Origin: Phallusia mammillata
Lineage: Eukaryota > Chordata > Ascidiacea > Phlebobranchia > Ascidiidae
NCBI GenBank assembly: GCA_003260075.1
Contig: QLIY01000685.1
Coordinates: forward strand, 1 to 64,000
DNA: 64,000 nt
Direction of reading: 5' to 3'
The stretch's first letter is position 1. Each line of letters starts with the position of its first letter. The notes under the pieces were generated by a model, which was not told where the DNA came from, searched no databases, and was given only the letters and a program-made list of their open reading frames with translations. The position numbers were made by a program, and so were the translations under genes. Shown here in pieces: positions 21,127 through 33,500 of the stretch.

Positions 21127-23283
21127 TTAGTTACCCTACTAGCCCCATAAAATGGGTAAGTTTATTAAACAGTGTCGGAATTGGCTAAAATTTGTGTAGC
21201 ATGTGGACTATGGTTATCTCTTGAAATGCACTATTTTTAACTTTACGTTTGTGGGGACCCATAAGTTTCTGCCTGCAGAAACAACTAAGGTTATAAAACA
21301 CTATGGCTAATATGGGACCCAATACAAAAAAGGCATGGAAAATATATTTATGTTTTAAAATAGGTTATAGTGTAAATGCACCGACAAAATGTGCTAAGCC
21401 ACCCTTCTAGTTTGCTTGATTAGTTTTGATTCTCCACAAACTAAACTTTTGCTAAGCTATGAGTAAATGCTTAAAAAATATTTACACCCTTGTTATTCAA
21501 ATGTTGTTGAGTTTGGTTATAAAGTCTATCTTTAGCAACTATGTAGTTTCATTGCAAATACAAAATTCTTGTGTTTTTAGATTGACTTTTCTGACATTCT
21601 GAAACAATATTTTAGTACGGGCTGTTGCAGTTGTCAGCCTATTCTCGATTGCCGCATTACCATAACTAACTTCACTAGCAGAAACAAACTTTTCTCCCAT
21701 CCTGCATTGTGGTGTCTATGTTTGCCAGTGTGTCTTCTCATTGGCCCACTTCACTGTGTGAGTATTTTGTTTCAGGAATTACATTAAATGTAAATTTTTG
21801 TTTGGGGAAAAGCTTGTGTATAAACATAAACGAGCATTGCCCTTCCAGCAGTTTTTATTATAGATAATTGACATTTAAATGTGCCATTATCCTGACAAAG
21901 TGTCTTGTATAAGGCATCAAAACGTTGATTATTATGGGTCCCCTTCCCTGAAGGGGACACATATTGATTTTACTCGAATTGTTGTATTTTTTTTTCTTTT
22001 TTTTTTTTCTTTTTTTTCTTCCTTTTTTTTTCTGCCCAAAGTTTGTCCGACTCGTTTTTCCATCAAATGTTTGATGGATTTGGCTGAAATTTACACAGAT
22101 GGTAGATATAGTTATGTAGATGTGCATCCCACTTTGTTTTTGTTGATAACCCCAGTATTTACCCCGCTAGCCCCCTAAAATGGGTGAGTTTTTAAACAGT
22201 GTCAGAATTGGCTGAAATTTGGATTTCTTGTATAGTATGCCATTTATAGGTGTTGATTGTTGTGTTCAACCCTGTAGTCCTAACATTTACCCCACAAGTC
22301 CCCAAAGTGTACTATGCTCAAAATACCTCTAGTGGTCAAAATTTCAAACATTCTTGGATTGTGCTGAAATTTTGCAGTACTATTGATTGAGTCATTATGG
22401 TTTTTATATATTTTTTAGTTTGTGTGTCGAACGCAATTAGTTGCCCTACTAGCCCCCTAAAATGAGTCAGTTTTTTAAAACGTTAAATAGGACATACTTC
22501 AAACAATATCTGGGGAATCTAATTTTATAGTTTGTATTCTACATAGTATTATTATTTAAACCGATCGCTGTGTTTTACCTTACAACACCCGACTTCCTCA
22601 TGGTTATCTCTTGAATTGCATTATTTTCAACTTTGCATGTGTGGGGACCCATGAGTTTTTGCCTGCAGAAACTAATAAAGTTATAAATGATGATGGCTAA
22701 TATGGGACCCAATACAAAATAAGCAAAGGAAATATATTTATGTTTTAAAATAGGTTATAGTGTATATGCAAGGGCAATATGTGCTAAGCCACCCTTCTAG
22801 TTTATAATCAAAACTGTTGGAAAAGTTATACTCATTTATACATTATGTCTTGCAGCAATCACTGATTTTTGTGTGTACAAACATTTTATAGGCAACGGTA
22901 GTTTTGTATTGTTGCAGGCCTACAGACAAGCTGTATGCAAGGATTTCGCTTGTAAAGTAGATGCTGAAGTTCAACCCCTTGTCATATCTCAAAACAATCG
23001 AGCACAGTTAGTTCATTCTTGATGTTAGTAATATGGTTGTTACAAATCACTTAACTTTACAAATATTAGAAATCGAAACATGGAGGCTCAACATCAGGAC
23101 TTCTTTCCAATTTCTCTTTCACTTGAAGGTGGGTATAATCATTGCATACATATATGTTAATGGGACAAAGAATTATAATCATAACCAAAAATGTATTACC
23201 TTTTTGTAGAACCACCTTTATACAGTGAGCCCCCACCAACGTATCACCAAGCAATCACAAGTTCAGAGTTTCTAAGTAGCTAA
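19630..23283 (+). CDS. Membrane protein with two PPxY motifs, paralog 2
   Basis: Exons: 19630-19796, 19867-19973, 20136-20254, 21616-21757, 22918-23006, 23070-23128, 23210-23283. It starts MDYSNMSIEIGVFHIL. The middle has NISVGSLAEFQTIGRRLTNLP and a coil-like ILHRNETTR stretch. A cysteine-rich hydrophobic segment ALWCLCLPVCLLIGPLHC is the likely membrane span. The tail EPPLYSEPPPTYHQ holds PPLY and PPTY, the sort of motif bound by WW domains of NEDD4-type ligases. Exon 3 (phase 0) and exon 4 (needs phase 2) do not join directly, so a tiny exon is missing or the assembly is wrong there. Helentron-like elements fill introns 3 and 4. Family not recognised. Confidence 0.65.
20328..21410 (+). mobile_element. 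Helentron-like element, copy 1
   Basis: It begins TTATTATGGGTC followed by a hairpin (CCTTCCCTGAAGGGGAC). Near the right end the inverted GGGGACCCATAA (about 21255-21266) is followed by a second stem-loop (TTTCTGCCTGCAGAAA), and the element ends ACCCTTCTAG followed by T. The interior has about two tandem units of about 160 bp with TTTGTCCGACYCG wording. A 97-G run (21029-21125) replaces sequence that copy 2 retains. No coding capacity. Confidence 0.75.
21029..21125. repeat. 97-bp poly-G run (probable no-signal sequence)
   Basis: A pure G tract within Helentron copy 1. In copy 2 the equivalent position (about 22347-22436) holds ordinary complex sequence of similar length, so the run looks like failed base-calling or gap fill and not genomic DNA. 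Confidence 0.8.
21929..22800 (+). mobile_element. Helentron-like element, copy 2
   Basis: Start TTATTATGGGTCCCC with the stem GTCCCCTTC/GAAGGGGAC. Right subterminal GGGGACCCATGA, stem-loop TTTTTGCCTGCAGAAA, and end ACCCTTCTAG. It is over 80% like copy 1 along shared parts by eye. It sits in the next intron of the same gene. Confidence 0.78.
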
Positions 23284-23410
23284 ATTTTAGGTTCTGACAC
23301 ACTGCTATGTGATTTCTTTCTTCTTTTCTTCATGCACTTAAAGCTGATTGTTATGCTTAAATTTTTGCATCAATATTGAAAAAATTATTTGTATCTATGT
23401 GTTTACTTAT

Positions 23411-23694
23411 CAGGGCTGCCACTTTTGTTTTAATGAAATAATCTAGTTTGACCTCAAAAAATATCTAGAATCATCTAGATTAAAAAATAAAACATCCAAA
23501 AATATATCTAAACATAAAATAATCCCATTTTATGCAATATATTAGCCAAACATCACATACAAAGGTTTTTAATATAAATTACTCCATATTAGATGTTAAA
23601 AAAGCATACTTCTTCCTTATCATCACATTATAATGTCAAGGCTTTATGGTTATCTGGGTGGAACGTTTGTAGGCTTTTACTGTTCCTATGGTCT

Positions 23695-23738
<44 letters not shown>

Positions 23739-23852
23739 AACGTGAAAAAACTATCTGGATTTTATAGCCAGTATCTAGATCCCAAATTTTACATCTAGGC
23801 TTAACCAAAACCATCTAGATCTTGCTATCAAATATCTAGAGTGGCAGCCCTG
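23411..23852. mobile_element. hAT-like MITE (CAGGGCTGCCAC termini)
   Basis: Inverted ends CAGGGCTGCCACTTTTG and GAGTGGCAGCCCTG. The interior is rich in ATCTAGAT. A 42-G run (23695-23736) interrupts it. The flanking octamers do not match well. Confidence 0.7.
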
Positions 23853-25380
23853 TTCCTATCAAGGTAAAACGTCAATTCTGGGCTTGTGTACAAAAATGTA
23901 TAATATTCTGTTTCTTACATTGAGCATGTTTTTGCAAGTTTGTTCTAAAGATAAATTACTGATCAAACAAGGTCAAAAATTTCTTCCTAAATAAAACAAC
24001 ACCAGTTGATGGCTCTAAGTTTTTAATGTACAGAAATTTATGACAATAATTGCTAATGTCAAAAATATTTGTGCAAACAATTAGCCTGCTGGTCGGTTAT
24101 AGACCTACATCGTCCAATGGCAACATCCGTCAGGTCGTCAGGTGGTGCCATATGTGTTTCAGATTAAACCATGTTGGTTTGGTTATTAAGTTAAGTTTAT
24201 TTCGCTCGGTGCCGAAAATAGCTGCGGTTGCCAGTCTTTTGACAACTCACCTAAAAGACTGCAGGGCGACAGAAGCACCACCTTAAAGCGTTTTCTGTTG
24301 GGGGAAGAGTTGGTGAAACCAATCAAGTTAGAACCTGAACTAGCCAATTGTGTTATGGAAGATGGCTGGTAAATGTTTCTACTTGGCCATCTCTGGTTTC
24401 ATGGTCGATTCGGAAGCTGTACCATTACAATAAATCGATAATCAAGCTCAAAGGTTGGGGTAATACCAAGCAGAAATGCCCGGTTGGACTGTTTGTTTGT
24501 CAAGCCCTAATCCAACATATGGTCTTGGCTGTTAAACTGGATCACAAAACTTAATTCGTTTTGGTGACGTTGCGGATAGATTTACGTTTTTCCGCAAGGA
24601 AATTTTGTTGTGGTTAAACACAGTTGATTTAAAGCTTGTGTCTGTTTCATACATGAATCATACAAAACGATTGCGTAAGTTTATCACAATTAACGTCGCA
24701 GCCGCATTGCTGGCCGTGTCTGTATCTGGGCATCCTGCCTATGAGGTGTTGCCAAGTTGCTGAGATGTAGGCTACAGAGTGCGAAAAACTTCACTTAAGA
24801 CAAAAGACAAGTCTTTCTTGTTAGTGAGCTTCATGTATCTTCACGTGTAACATATCATACTTAACGTGGCAAATAAATATTGCCAATGGATTTTTACTTA
24901 ATAAAAAATCAATAAATGATTCGTTCTGTTTAGTCGATCAATTTAGCACGTGGGAGCAAGGCCCTTTTTCCTTCTTTTCGTCGAGCTGTTGGAAACAGCG
25001 TGTAAAAGAAGCTATCACACAGTAATCACTAGGGAAATCGGTTGCTCTTTGCTACAAGCTAACAGTATTAGGACTGACGTCCGGTCGGTTTGCGGTTAAA
25101 GGCGTTACGCGTTTGCAGAACAAAGATAAGTAAGGACAGCATGAAATTCAATTGGGCGTCTGTTTTAAAGAGTTTGGCTTGATACTTTAATGTTTATTGA
25201 TTTCACCATCTGTTTGATATAATTTTAAGTTACGCATTAAGCTTAGGTTTACAAAACGAAACATGCTAGATGTAACAGCCAGTTGTACAGCCCAAAGCAA
25301 TATTCATGTAGGTGTGGTGTGCAATGATGGTTTTATCGAATTTCTGACTTAAATGTGACTGCTTGGCGTCTCTCTTGCAG

Positions 25381-25413
25381 TACAACGGCAGTTGCACATG
25401 CAAACCCCTTGGT
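25381..25413 (+). other. Candidate 33-nt exon
   Basis: A strong acceptor (GTCTCTCTTGCAG) and donor (GGTGTGAGT) bound 33 nt that reads YNGSCTCKPLG in one frame. It might be an untranslated or alternative exon of the downstream NDRG gene. Splice-signal evidence only. Confidence 0.2.
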
Positions 25414-27564
25414 GTGAGTAGCATTATGAGGTTATGTGTGCTATACTTATGATGTTGTAAATTCCACGACTAGGCTATTCATGTTACACTACAATACATG
25501 TATGGCCTACATGGAATGTCTGAAGTTTTGTTTATGTAGCAAGAGACTGCCTAAACGTAACCCACGCAACTAGATTTAAAGGTAAGCAACGTACAACCAG
25601 GCCAGATATTGATGCTGAGTTAGTTTCACAATAAACTGGTGACGTACTCCTCTCAGATATTGAGCCAGCGTTTGCGACATATGGCTGACGAAACAAAAGC
25701 GTATTTACCGTCTTCAGCGACAGACGGCATCATGTGTTTGTTGATGATGTCGTCAGTTTTGTTTCGATGGAGCACATGCACAGAGAGGGATGTGTCATTC
25801 GATAACGGTTGTTATTATTTAGGTCGCTAAACAACTATGTTTTTGCGGTTAGAGTTTTCTGCATTTATTTTATAGAATTTGCTCGACTTGATTTGTTTTT
25901 ATGAGAAACGAAATTAGGCTATCTTGAAGGGTGATGCACTTATGAATAAGCTACTTGGCCGTTAACTTATAGGTAACGTTGTTGAATTAAAATATGGTAC
26001 ATGTTTTATTTGAAAACATGCCTATGGTTAGTATAGGTGAATGATAGGCTAGTATATAGCAACAGAATTATCTGTAATTAGCCTGGTCGGTTATAGACTT
26101 GCGATTTGTACATTCGTCGCACATTCAAAAGAACAGATGTGAAAGCCACAATTAAAACGGTCGTTTTCAAATCCGTTTAATGCAATTTACCGCTACTCCT
26201 AATCCTTTGGCGTCTAGGTGAGGATTTCAAAGAGCTGAACAGCTGTCGTTGGTTCCTTTTCAAATTTCTCTTGCGTCTTAACCGCAACTTAAGGTCTTTA
26301 TCGATTTACAGCAACGCGTGTGTGGTGCCCATTTAAAGGACTTCGGCCTGGTTAAATATGATTTTGAAGAGCGTTTCGCGATTGCGAAGATTCTCGGCAG
26401 CGCGCTGTTAATATTCATGTCAGGACATGAGGAAATAGCTTATGACAATTGTTTACCTTAACATAGGATTTTAAGGACTTACCAGGCAGTAGGCCACAGT
26501 TTTAAAATCTTGTTTCCACATTCTTTACAGTAGTTTATGCCAGTCACTTTTGTTATGAAATAAGTATTGCTTAGTAGGCTACGGTAATTTAGCTTAGGCT
26601 TCAATACTAGGCCTATGCTCAACAAGTAAGGAGTAAAGCCATATTTCATTGTCGTGTTGGCCATGCTGCATGATGTTCGGAAACCAACAGCTATTAAAGG
26701 CAATGCCGACCGCTATGCAGCTTGCGAGAGGGGAAGGAGCATTGGAGCAAACGCCGCCGTATTGGTGGTTAATGCGGATAATCAGCTTGTTCGCTTGCTC
26801 ATGAATTTCAGCCACGCAAAATACATGTTGACAGGCAAGTTGATTTTGCTCAGTATCAGTTGAGATAAGGGACAGTCAACATAGTCGAATTTACCCCCCA
26901 CAGCATTCGAGCATCGTAGAACAGCGATTTTGCTTGGCGCTTGCAGCATAGCCGTACTCCCTGGCGCGACCTCACGAAACGTAATTTCCCGCGCATGTTT
27001 TAGAGAGAAACCTGAGCCCGCCTCGTGCTAGCCCTGTTGACGATTTTCTGTAAGCTCCTGCGCTTGAGGTTACGCCTGAGCTACGTCGTCCAATGGCAAC
27101 TCTAGACTGTTTACGCCATTTGTTTTCATCGTACGTCATCGCCAAGCTGGACCTCGAGAAGTGTTTTCGTCTGGCCGTAGCTCTCTGCAAATATTCATGT
27201 CGCGCTGCTATATTATTCTTTGCCGGATTTACGCATAATCCTTTTTAAACCAAAATTGCATTTTTGCAGTGTGCCATGATCTTTGAAAGTCACTTTATTT
27301 GTGGTATTCCTTTCATCTGCATTTCAAACCACTGAAATAACATGCAAATTTTTGAAGTAAATGCTAGTGTTTGAAACAAACATTTTGCAGCAAATTTTGC
27401 TTGTTCAATGTTTGAGGTCAGGAAGGTCAAAGTGTTGGCGGTTTTGGTTTTTAAATGCATTATTTGCACGTCCTAAGGTTGTTTTGTACTTGCAGAACTT
27501 GAAACAAAAAATATTGTTAAAAGTGATTTTTTTGTGCTGAAAATTGTTGCAAACGCCAAACATC

Positions 27565-30500
27565 ATGAATCTTGAGGAAGTCAGCATTAACATGGACAAA
27601 GGACATGCAGACAGTCATCCACTTTTGGACAAACATGGCTCCAATACACAGGTAAACATTTAAAAAAATCATTCAAATCGATTGCCATATGAGTAAGTAA
27701 CAATATATATGTAAGTAAAACATGTTAACAATGTTTTGTTGCAAATCAGTGCATATAGATGTTTTATGCGTTTTAAATATGAACGAACATGTAATTTCAT
27801 GGAAACTGCAAAGAAGTGGAAATGTATTTGGGCGTCAAACAGTAAAATTGGGTACATGTAGCTGTTGTTTTTTCTCGCTACAAAACAACATGCATTTGTA
27901 TGAACATGCATGCCTGCTCCCTACAATATCAGTAGTGCCATTAGAAACGGCTGTATTAAATAAACTGCAAATCTCTTTCTGTGAGCAGTTGATACCTTGT
28001 AAGCAATATAACTTACGTTGCTTCCTGACGTTGCAATGTGCTAATGTTGGTGATAAGGGAAGTGATCTATAAGTCGTGCAGTGATACACATGGGCATGTG
28101 CGAATGGGATATGGATGTTTGTGCATCTAGTGTTAGTGCATGACAAAGTATACAGTTAGCCAGCGCCTGGTGTTTTCATTGGTTTTACTAAACTTTGTTT
28201 TTTATTGACATTGATGCTGGCAAATCTAAATGCAATTAGTGAGCTTAGGACAAGGAAGCAATCAATAAATGTCAATTGCAGTTTGCTTAGTAATACTTTA
28301 AGAATTTATAGCTTTAAAACTGCAGATTGACTAGTAGTATATTATACTCTGCGGAAGTGCTGTTTGGCTTTTTTGTGTTCTCCTTTAAGAAAGTGTGGCA
28401 ACATGAGTTTTAACTACAAACAAATGCTTGGCAATGAGGCCAAAGAAAATGAACAGGTGGATACTAATGTAGTAAAAGAGGCAGTACAGGAGATTGAGGT
28501 ACTACACAATGTTATACATACATGATTTGATTGTTTTTATATATAAGTCAAATATACCCATACTCTAAGTGCCTATGTAAGCCTAAAGATACTACCACCT
28601 ATGTAAGCCTTAAGATACTACCACTACCACTTGTTTATGTTAAGACACTATGACATATTGTTTATGATTCAGCATGTATGCCATTAACAGAGTATATTGT
28701 TTATGATACGTCATGTATGCTATTAATAGGGGTTTTTTACTTGCAGGAAAACTACATCAATTGCACCTACAATGCATCCAATACTGTCCATTCAACAAAG
28801 CTTCATGTCACAGTACAGGGAGATAGGGCAAGATCTCACTCTATTGTTACATTCCATGATGTTGGATTGAACTGTAAGTATTAGAGATAGACTGATATAG
28901 GTTTTTGAAGGGCGATACCAATATCTTTTTATTGGCAAAAAACTCCAATGTTGGTTAAAATGTGAGTGATTGTGCAACAAAGTAGCAAAAAAAATTGTTG
29001 TTCCAAGGTTATGCTTTGCTATGTGTATAAACAAACATGTAGAAATTGAAATGCGAAAGCCACATCAAAGCATTAAAGTTATGGATGTCGGAATGCCATC
29101 CCATGATAAAGATCAGTCACTGGGCAATGCTAAGGCAAGACACAGATGTGCCAAGCAAACATAATATATTGCAAATGTGCCATTTATCGGCTGTCTGATA
29201 GCAAAATGGCCATTAATCGGTAATATACTACATATCTGAGGATCTATCCTTAGTAACTATCAAACCAAAAGCTGATTCAAATTTTAGCAGTTTAGTATGT
29301 AAGCATAGTATTTTGCAATATTTTTACATGATAAATACTTTTTTTCAGCTGTTTCAAACTTTGCTGCTCTGATGAACAGTGAGCCGATGGCTCCAGTGAT
29401 TCAAAAGTACTGCATTTATCACATTGATGCCCCAGGACAAGAGGAAAATGCATCTGCCTTGCCTGCTGGGTAATTTAACAGCATTATAACAGAATCCATG
29501 TCATAAAATCACTGTTTCAGTTGTGATTGAGTATTTTTCCAAAGCAAACATATTTTTGTTGTTGTAATGGTGCGTTGTATTTTAGATATGTTTATCCATC
29601 AATGGAAAATCTTTCAGATATGCTGCCAACAGTCTTTTCTCATTTCGGGTATGTGTTTCTTGTATCCATGTTTTCTTGGACTAACAAACAATATTTCACA
29701 ACACAAATTTTGCAGACCCATTCTAAAATTGTTTCCAGTAAAAAAGTCCTTTGGTATACACTTGGGCATTCAGAATTGCTTGTCAGTTAATTTTTACTGT
29801 TCTGTTGGTTTATAGTGAATAGAGGGATTAGTGCATTTCATTATATTGATGCATTGGGCATGTATGAATAATTTATGTTTCCTATGTAGACTGAAGAGTG
29901 CCATCTGTGTTGGCTGTGGTGCAGGAGCAAATGTTTTTATCAGATTTGCAGTAAGTGGTTTTGGTATTATTTACGTATGATGCCAGAAAGCTAATAACAA
30001 ATGTTGCATATGTATTGGACATTTTATCAACCACTATCAATTACAATGTCAACTGCAAAGTGATGAAACAAACTGTTTTCTGTTCGTAAAGATTATGTAC
30101 ACATGTTTTATTGGGGCCCAAATGATCAATACAAAATTATTTTTTTCAAATTTCAGTACCTAAACTTTTTGTGTCTTTATCTCAGATGAAGAATCCCAAC
30201 ATGGTTGAAGGTTTGATCGTCACCAATCCATCTATTTCCACAGTTGGAAACTTGTCATGGATTGGCGAAAAGGTGATTATGACCGACAGTAACCTCAAGT
30301 ACTAGATCTGGACAAATAAACTAGCCTTTTGTCCAGATTGCTTTTGCACAAAGCACTGTCGGTGTAAACTGTGTGTCTGCACACTCACAGGTTTAAATAT
30401 TTGCCCTTTTTTGTTGACGACAAGAAGGTATGTTTTGTGTCCCAGGGGGGGCGTTACCGGTGTGGCAGTTGGCTGGTTTCGGTCTGTAGGGGGTGTGGCT

Positions 30501-33500
30501 GGCTTGCTAAGTTAATCAGTAATCGAATATCAACATCTTGTATTGATTATAATGGTTCTTGTGGGTTGGTGTTTTTGGCAGAACTCTGATAACCCAGGAG
30601 GTAAATTTTCTTATGTTGACTGTGTCTGTTAATATTTTCTCAAGTCCATGCTGCACAAGGCAACATGCTGCTTGTCACGTATTTAGAGCTGCTCACACAG
30701 TAGTACAAAGTTTTTTCCAAGATATTCAACATTGTAGTCATGCCCTTATGCAAGTAATCTGTGCTTAAAAAATATTTCAATAGCATATCACCCATTTTAA
30801 GCCATGATGTTTTGTATTTTAGATCAGCAACATCACTACTCCGTTCACTGACCAAGTCATGAATTATCATTTCACCAAGGTAAAAAATAAATCATTCTGG
30901 TGTCTTGGTTGTGTTCTAATCTCACTCTGTCTACCAACAATCTTTCTTTTGCAGTCTGAGGTTGAGCTTGTCAACCATGAGCTGTTGGACAACCACCGCA
31001 AGCATTTCAAGCAGTTTATGAACGCTGATAATGTGTCCTTGTTTATGAAGGAGTATGATAGGTACTTATGCTCCTGTGATAGCCAACACTATTTGTCTGG
31101 TTGAATAGATAAGCAATTTTACTGTGGGCATTTGCAGTATTTGTCATGTTTCATTCTCAACTAAAAATTAAATTAGCAACTCCAAAAAATAACAAGAAAA
31201 AATCCTAAATCCATTCAAACAAAAAACTTGTGTGGGTTTGTTAAAGTCAGTGATTTCCAATGTATTCCTGTGTTCCAACAAGGAAGCAAATTAAAGCAAA
31301 ATGTTCCAGTGATTTGTAGACGAATTTCTCCCTAACCCAAAACGTTTTCATTACTCCCTAATATGCTACATAGCAAAAGCTAAACCAAAAAAAGATCATT
31401 TAAAATTGATCTTTTATCAACTTCACAGGCCATTTCCAGAGCGTAAGAGCAGCCCTACAAATCACAAAAAAATAATGTAATTCTTTCCCCTCCAGTTTCG
31501 TCTCAGTTGGAAACCACTGTTGTAGACAATAGCCAAGCACCATTTTAATGCCAAACCACTTTCAAACAAACATACAAATCTTAATTTGTTTTCATGAGAA
31601 GCATAGAGTTTTTTTAAGAGTTTAATATAATGTTTTTCAAAAAGACGTGCTGAGGTAAGCCTGGTTAGATCACCCGATCCACAACTCATTGACAAGACCA
31701 CTCTATCTTGCCAAACGATCATACTTGTTGGTGACCTTTCCCCATTTGTTGATGATGCTGTTGAGCTCAATTCAAGACTTAACCCAAAGAAAACCACATT
31801 CTTGAAGGTAAAAACCTTAAACTTTCCCTTCTTGGGTTAGACTTGAGGGTGCCTATGCTGTGTTAAAATCAAACAATTTTGAAGTGCTCCATACACAGTT
31901 CTGATAAAACTATTTTAGGAAGTTACTTCTGCTTTTTATGTCAAGTTTAGGCTGTTTGATTATGGGCTGTGTGCAATTTTATTCATAACTTTGCCTTGTT
32001 GGAAATTGTTCAAGCTAAAGGCAAGAAGTTTAAAACTTGGGTGTTGCAAACGATTTGTACAAACATGAACACACTTAATATGTAAATCAAATAGGCATTT
32101 TCTGAGGTGTTGGGTTTGCTTTAAGTAAAAAACTCTTTTCTACCACTTGCCCTCATAGATGGACTGTAGTGTGTCAACCTGTTGATCTTCTAGTTCAAAC
32201 TATTAAATACAGTGAACATTTTTTGCATGTGTCCAAATTGTAAAAAAAGCTAAAATATGCTTGTTAAACTTAAGCTCTTTAAAACATTGTAAAATTATTT
32301 GGGTCGCTTTTTGTGTAATTAATTGCTTAATTTGGAAAACTCATAGCAATGTACTTTTAAAATAGAGTTAAATGCCTAAAATAAAATATTATTGTATTTG
32401 TATTACAAGGTGACACTTAAAAATTATTTTCTTTAAGCGCAATATAACTGATGTATTAAAACATATATCCTTGTATATAGATGGCAGATGCTGGTGGTAT
32501 GATTTTGGAGGAACAAATCTTCAAAGTGGCCGAGTCCATCACTTACTTTTTGCAGGGTCTTGGCCACAGTAAGTTCTTGTGCATGAAATTTATAAGCCTG
32601 TTGGCAACATACACTCACATAAATATTGTATGCTGTACATTGCAAGGGTATTGTTCAAAGCATAACACGACCACAGTTATAATTGCACACTTCTAAATGG
32701 CATGAGCTGTACATATTCATTAACATCTCTACTATAGAGTTAAGAATGCACAGTCACTAATGCACCATCTTCACTTCTGATTAGGCTATGGGCTAATAGC
32801 TACACATGATTTTTGAAAGTGAGTTTAATGGACCAGGTCCATAGTTTTAACTAATATGAAGCCTAAATGTACTACACTTTTGCATAAAGTCATGCACTGC
32901 ATACATCTTATTACAGAATGTTGTTTAACTGACATTCATTCTATTTCTTGGCCCTTATGAAGTCTACTATGTTGTTTGTAATGTTATCCCTAGGCTTAAG
33001 ACTTGGGGCATTGGAAATATATTGACATTTATCCACAATAAACGCTGCACTTGTTGGGCCAAAAAAGTCTCATGTAGCCTAAAGGCTATTTTGCCTATCT
33101 GGCTATAAAGACATGGCTATAGGTTGTGATGCCCCATTTAAAAACCATTTGTTTGCTCTATAATGTACCAACCTTAGGATTTGGAAGTATCTGTCTAGTG
33201 AGCCTCAGACAAAAATCAGTATGTCTAGACATAAGACCTAATTTTGCCAGACAATAAAATAGGTCACCCTTTGTACTGCCCTCTTCTACTACATTAAGTT
33301 ATTGAATATTTACAGGAAATTAGTGCCCTGATTTTTGACTTCAGGAAACCACATCAGTTTACTTATCCACTTTTGTAAATGTAAAATTACAAATATGGGT
33401 CCGTAAGCACACTGCCCTATTTTTCCATTTTTCAACAATGGCTGGTTTAATGTTTCAGTGAAATAATTACGACTTGTACGTGTAGTTTTTCTGTAGTCTT

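Larger units (their letters stand above)
23284..27564. other. 4.3 kb without a recognised gene
   Basis: Apart from the MITE at 23411-23852 and a candidate small exon at 25381, I see no coding region. A block TCGTCCAATGGCAAC occurs at 24111 and 27087, and GGTCGGTTATAGAC at 24091 and 26086. The right part (about 26,600-27,250) is less AT-rich and may hold the NDRG promoter and 5' UTR. Confidence 0.4.

Noticed and set aside
20908-21150. Open frame with a long poly-glycine tract
   Set aside because: It is the translation of the 97-G run inside a Helentron-like element.
21879-22178. Frame with many phenylalanines (and its antisense lysine-rich frame)
   Set aside because: T-rich stretch inside Helentron copy 2.
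27722-28146. Two overlapping frames on opposite strands within the first NDRG intron
   Set aside because: No recognisable domain, and they lie between the two alternative first exons.
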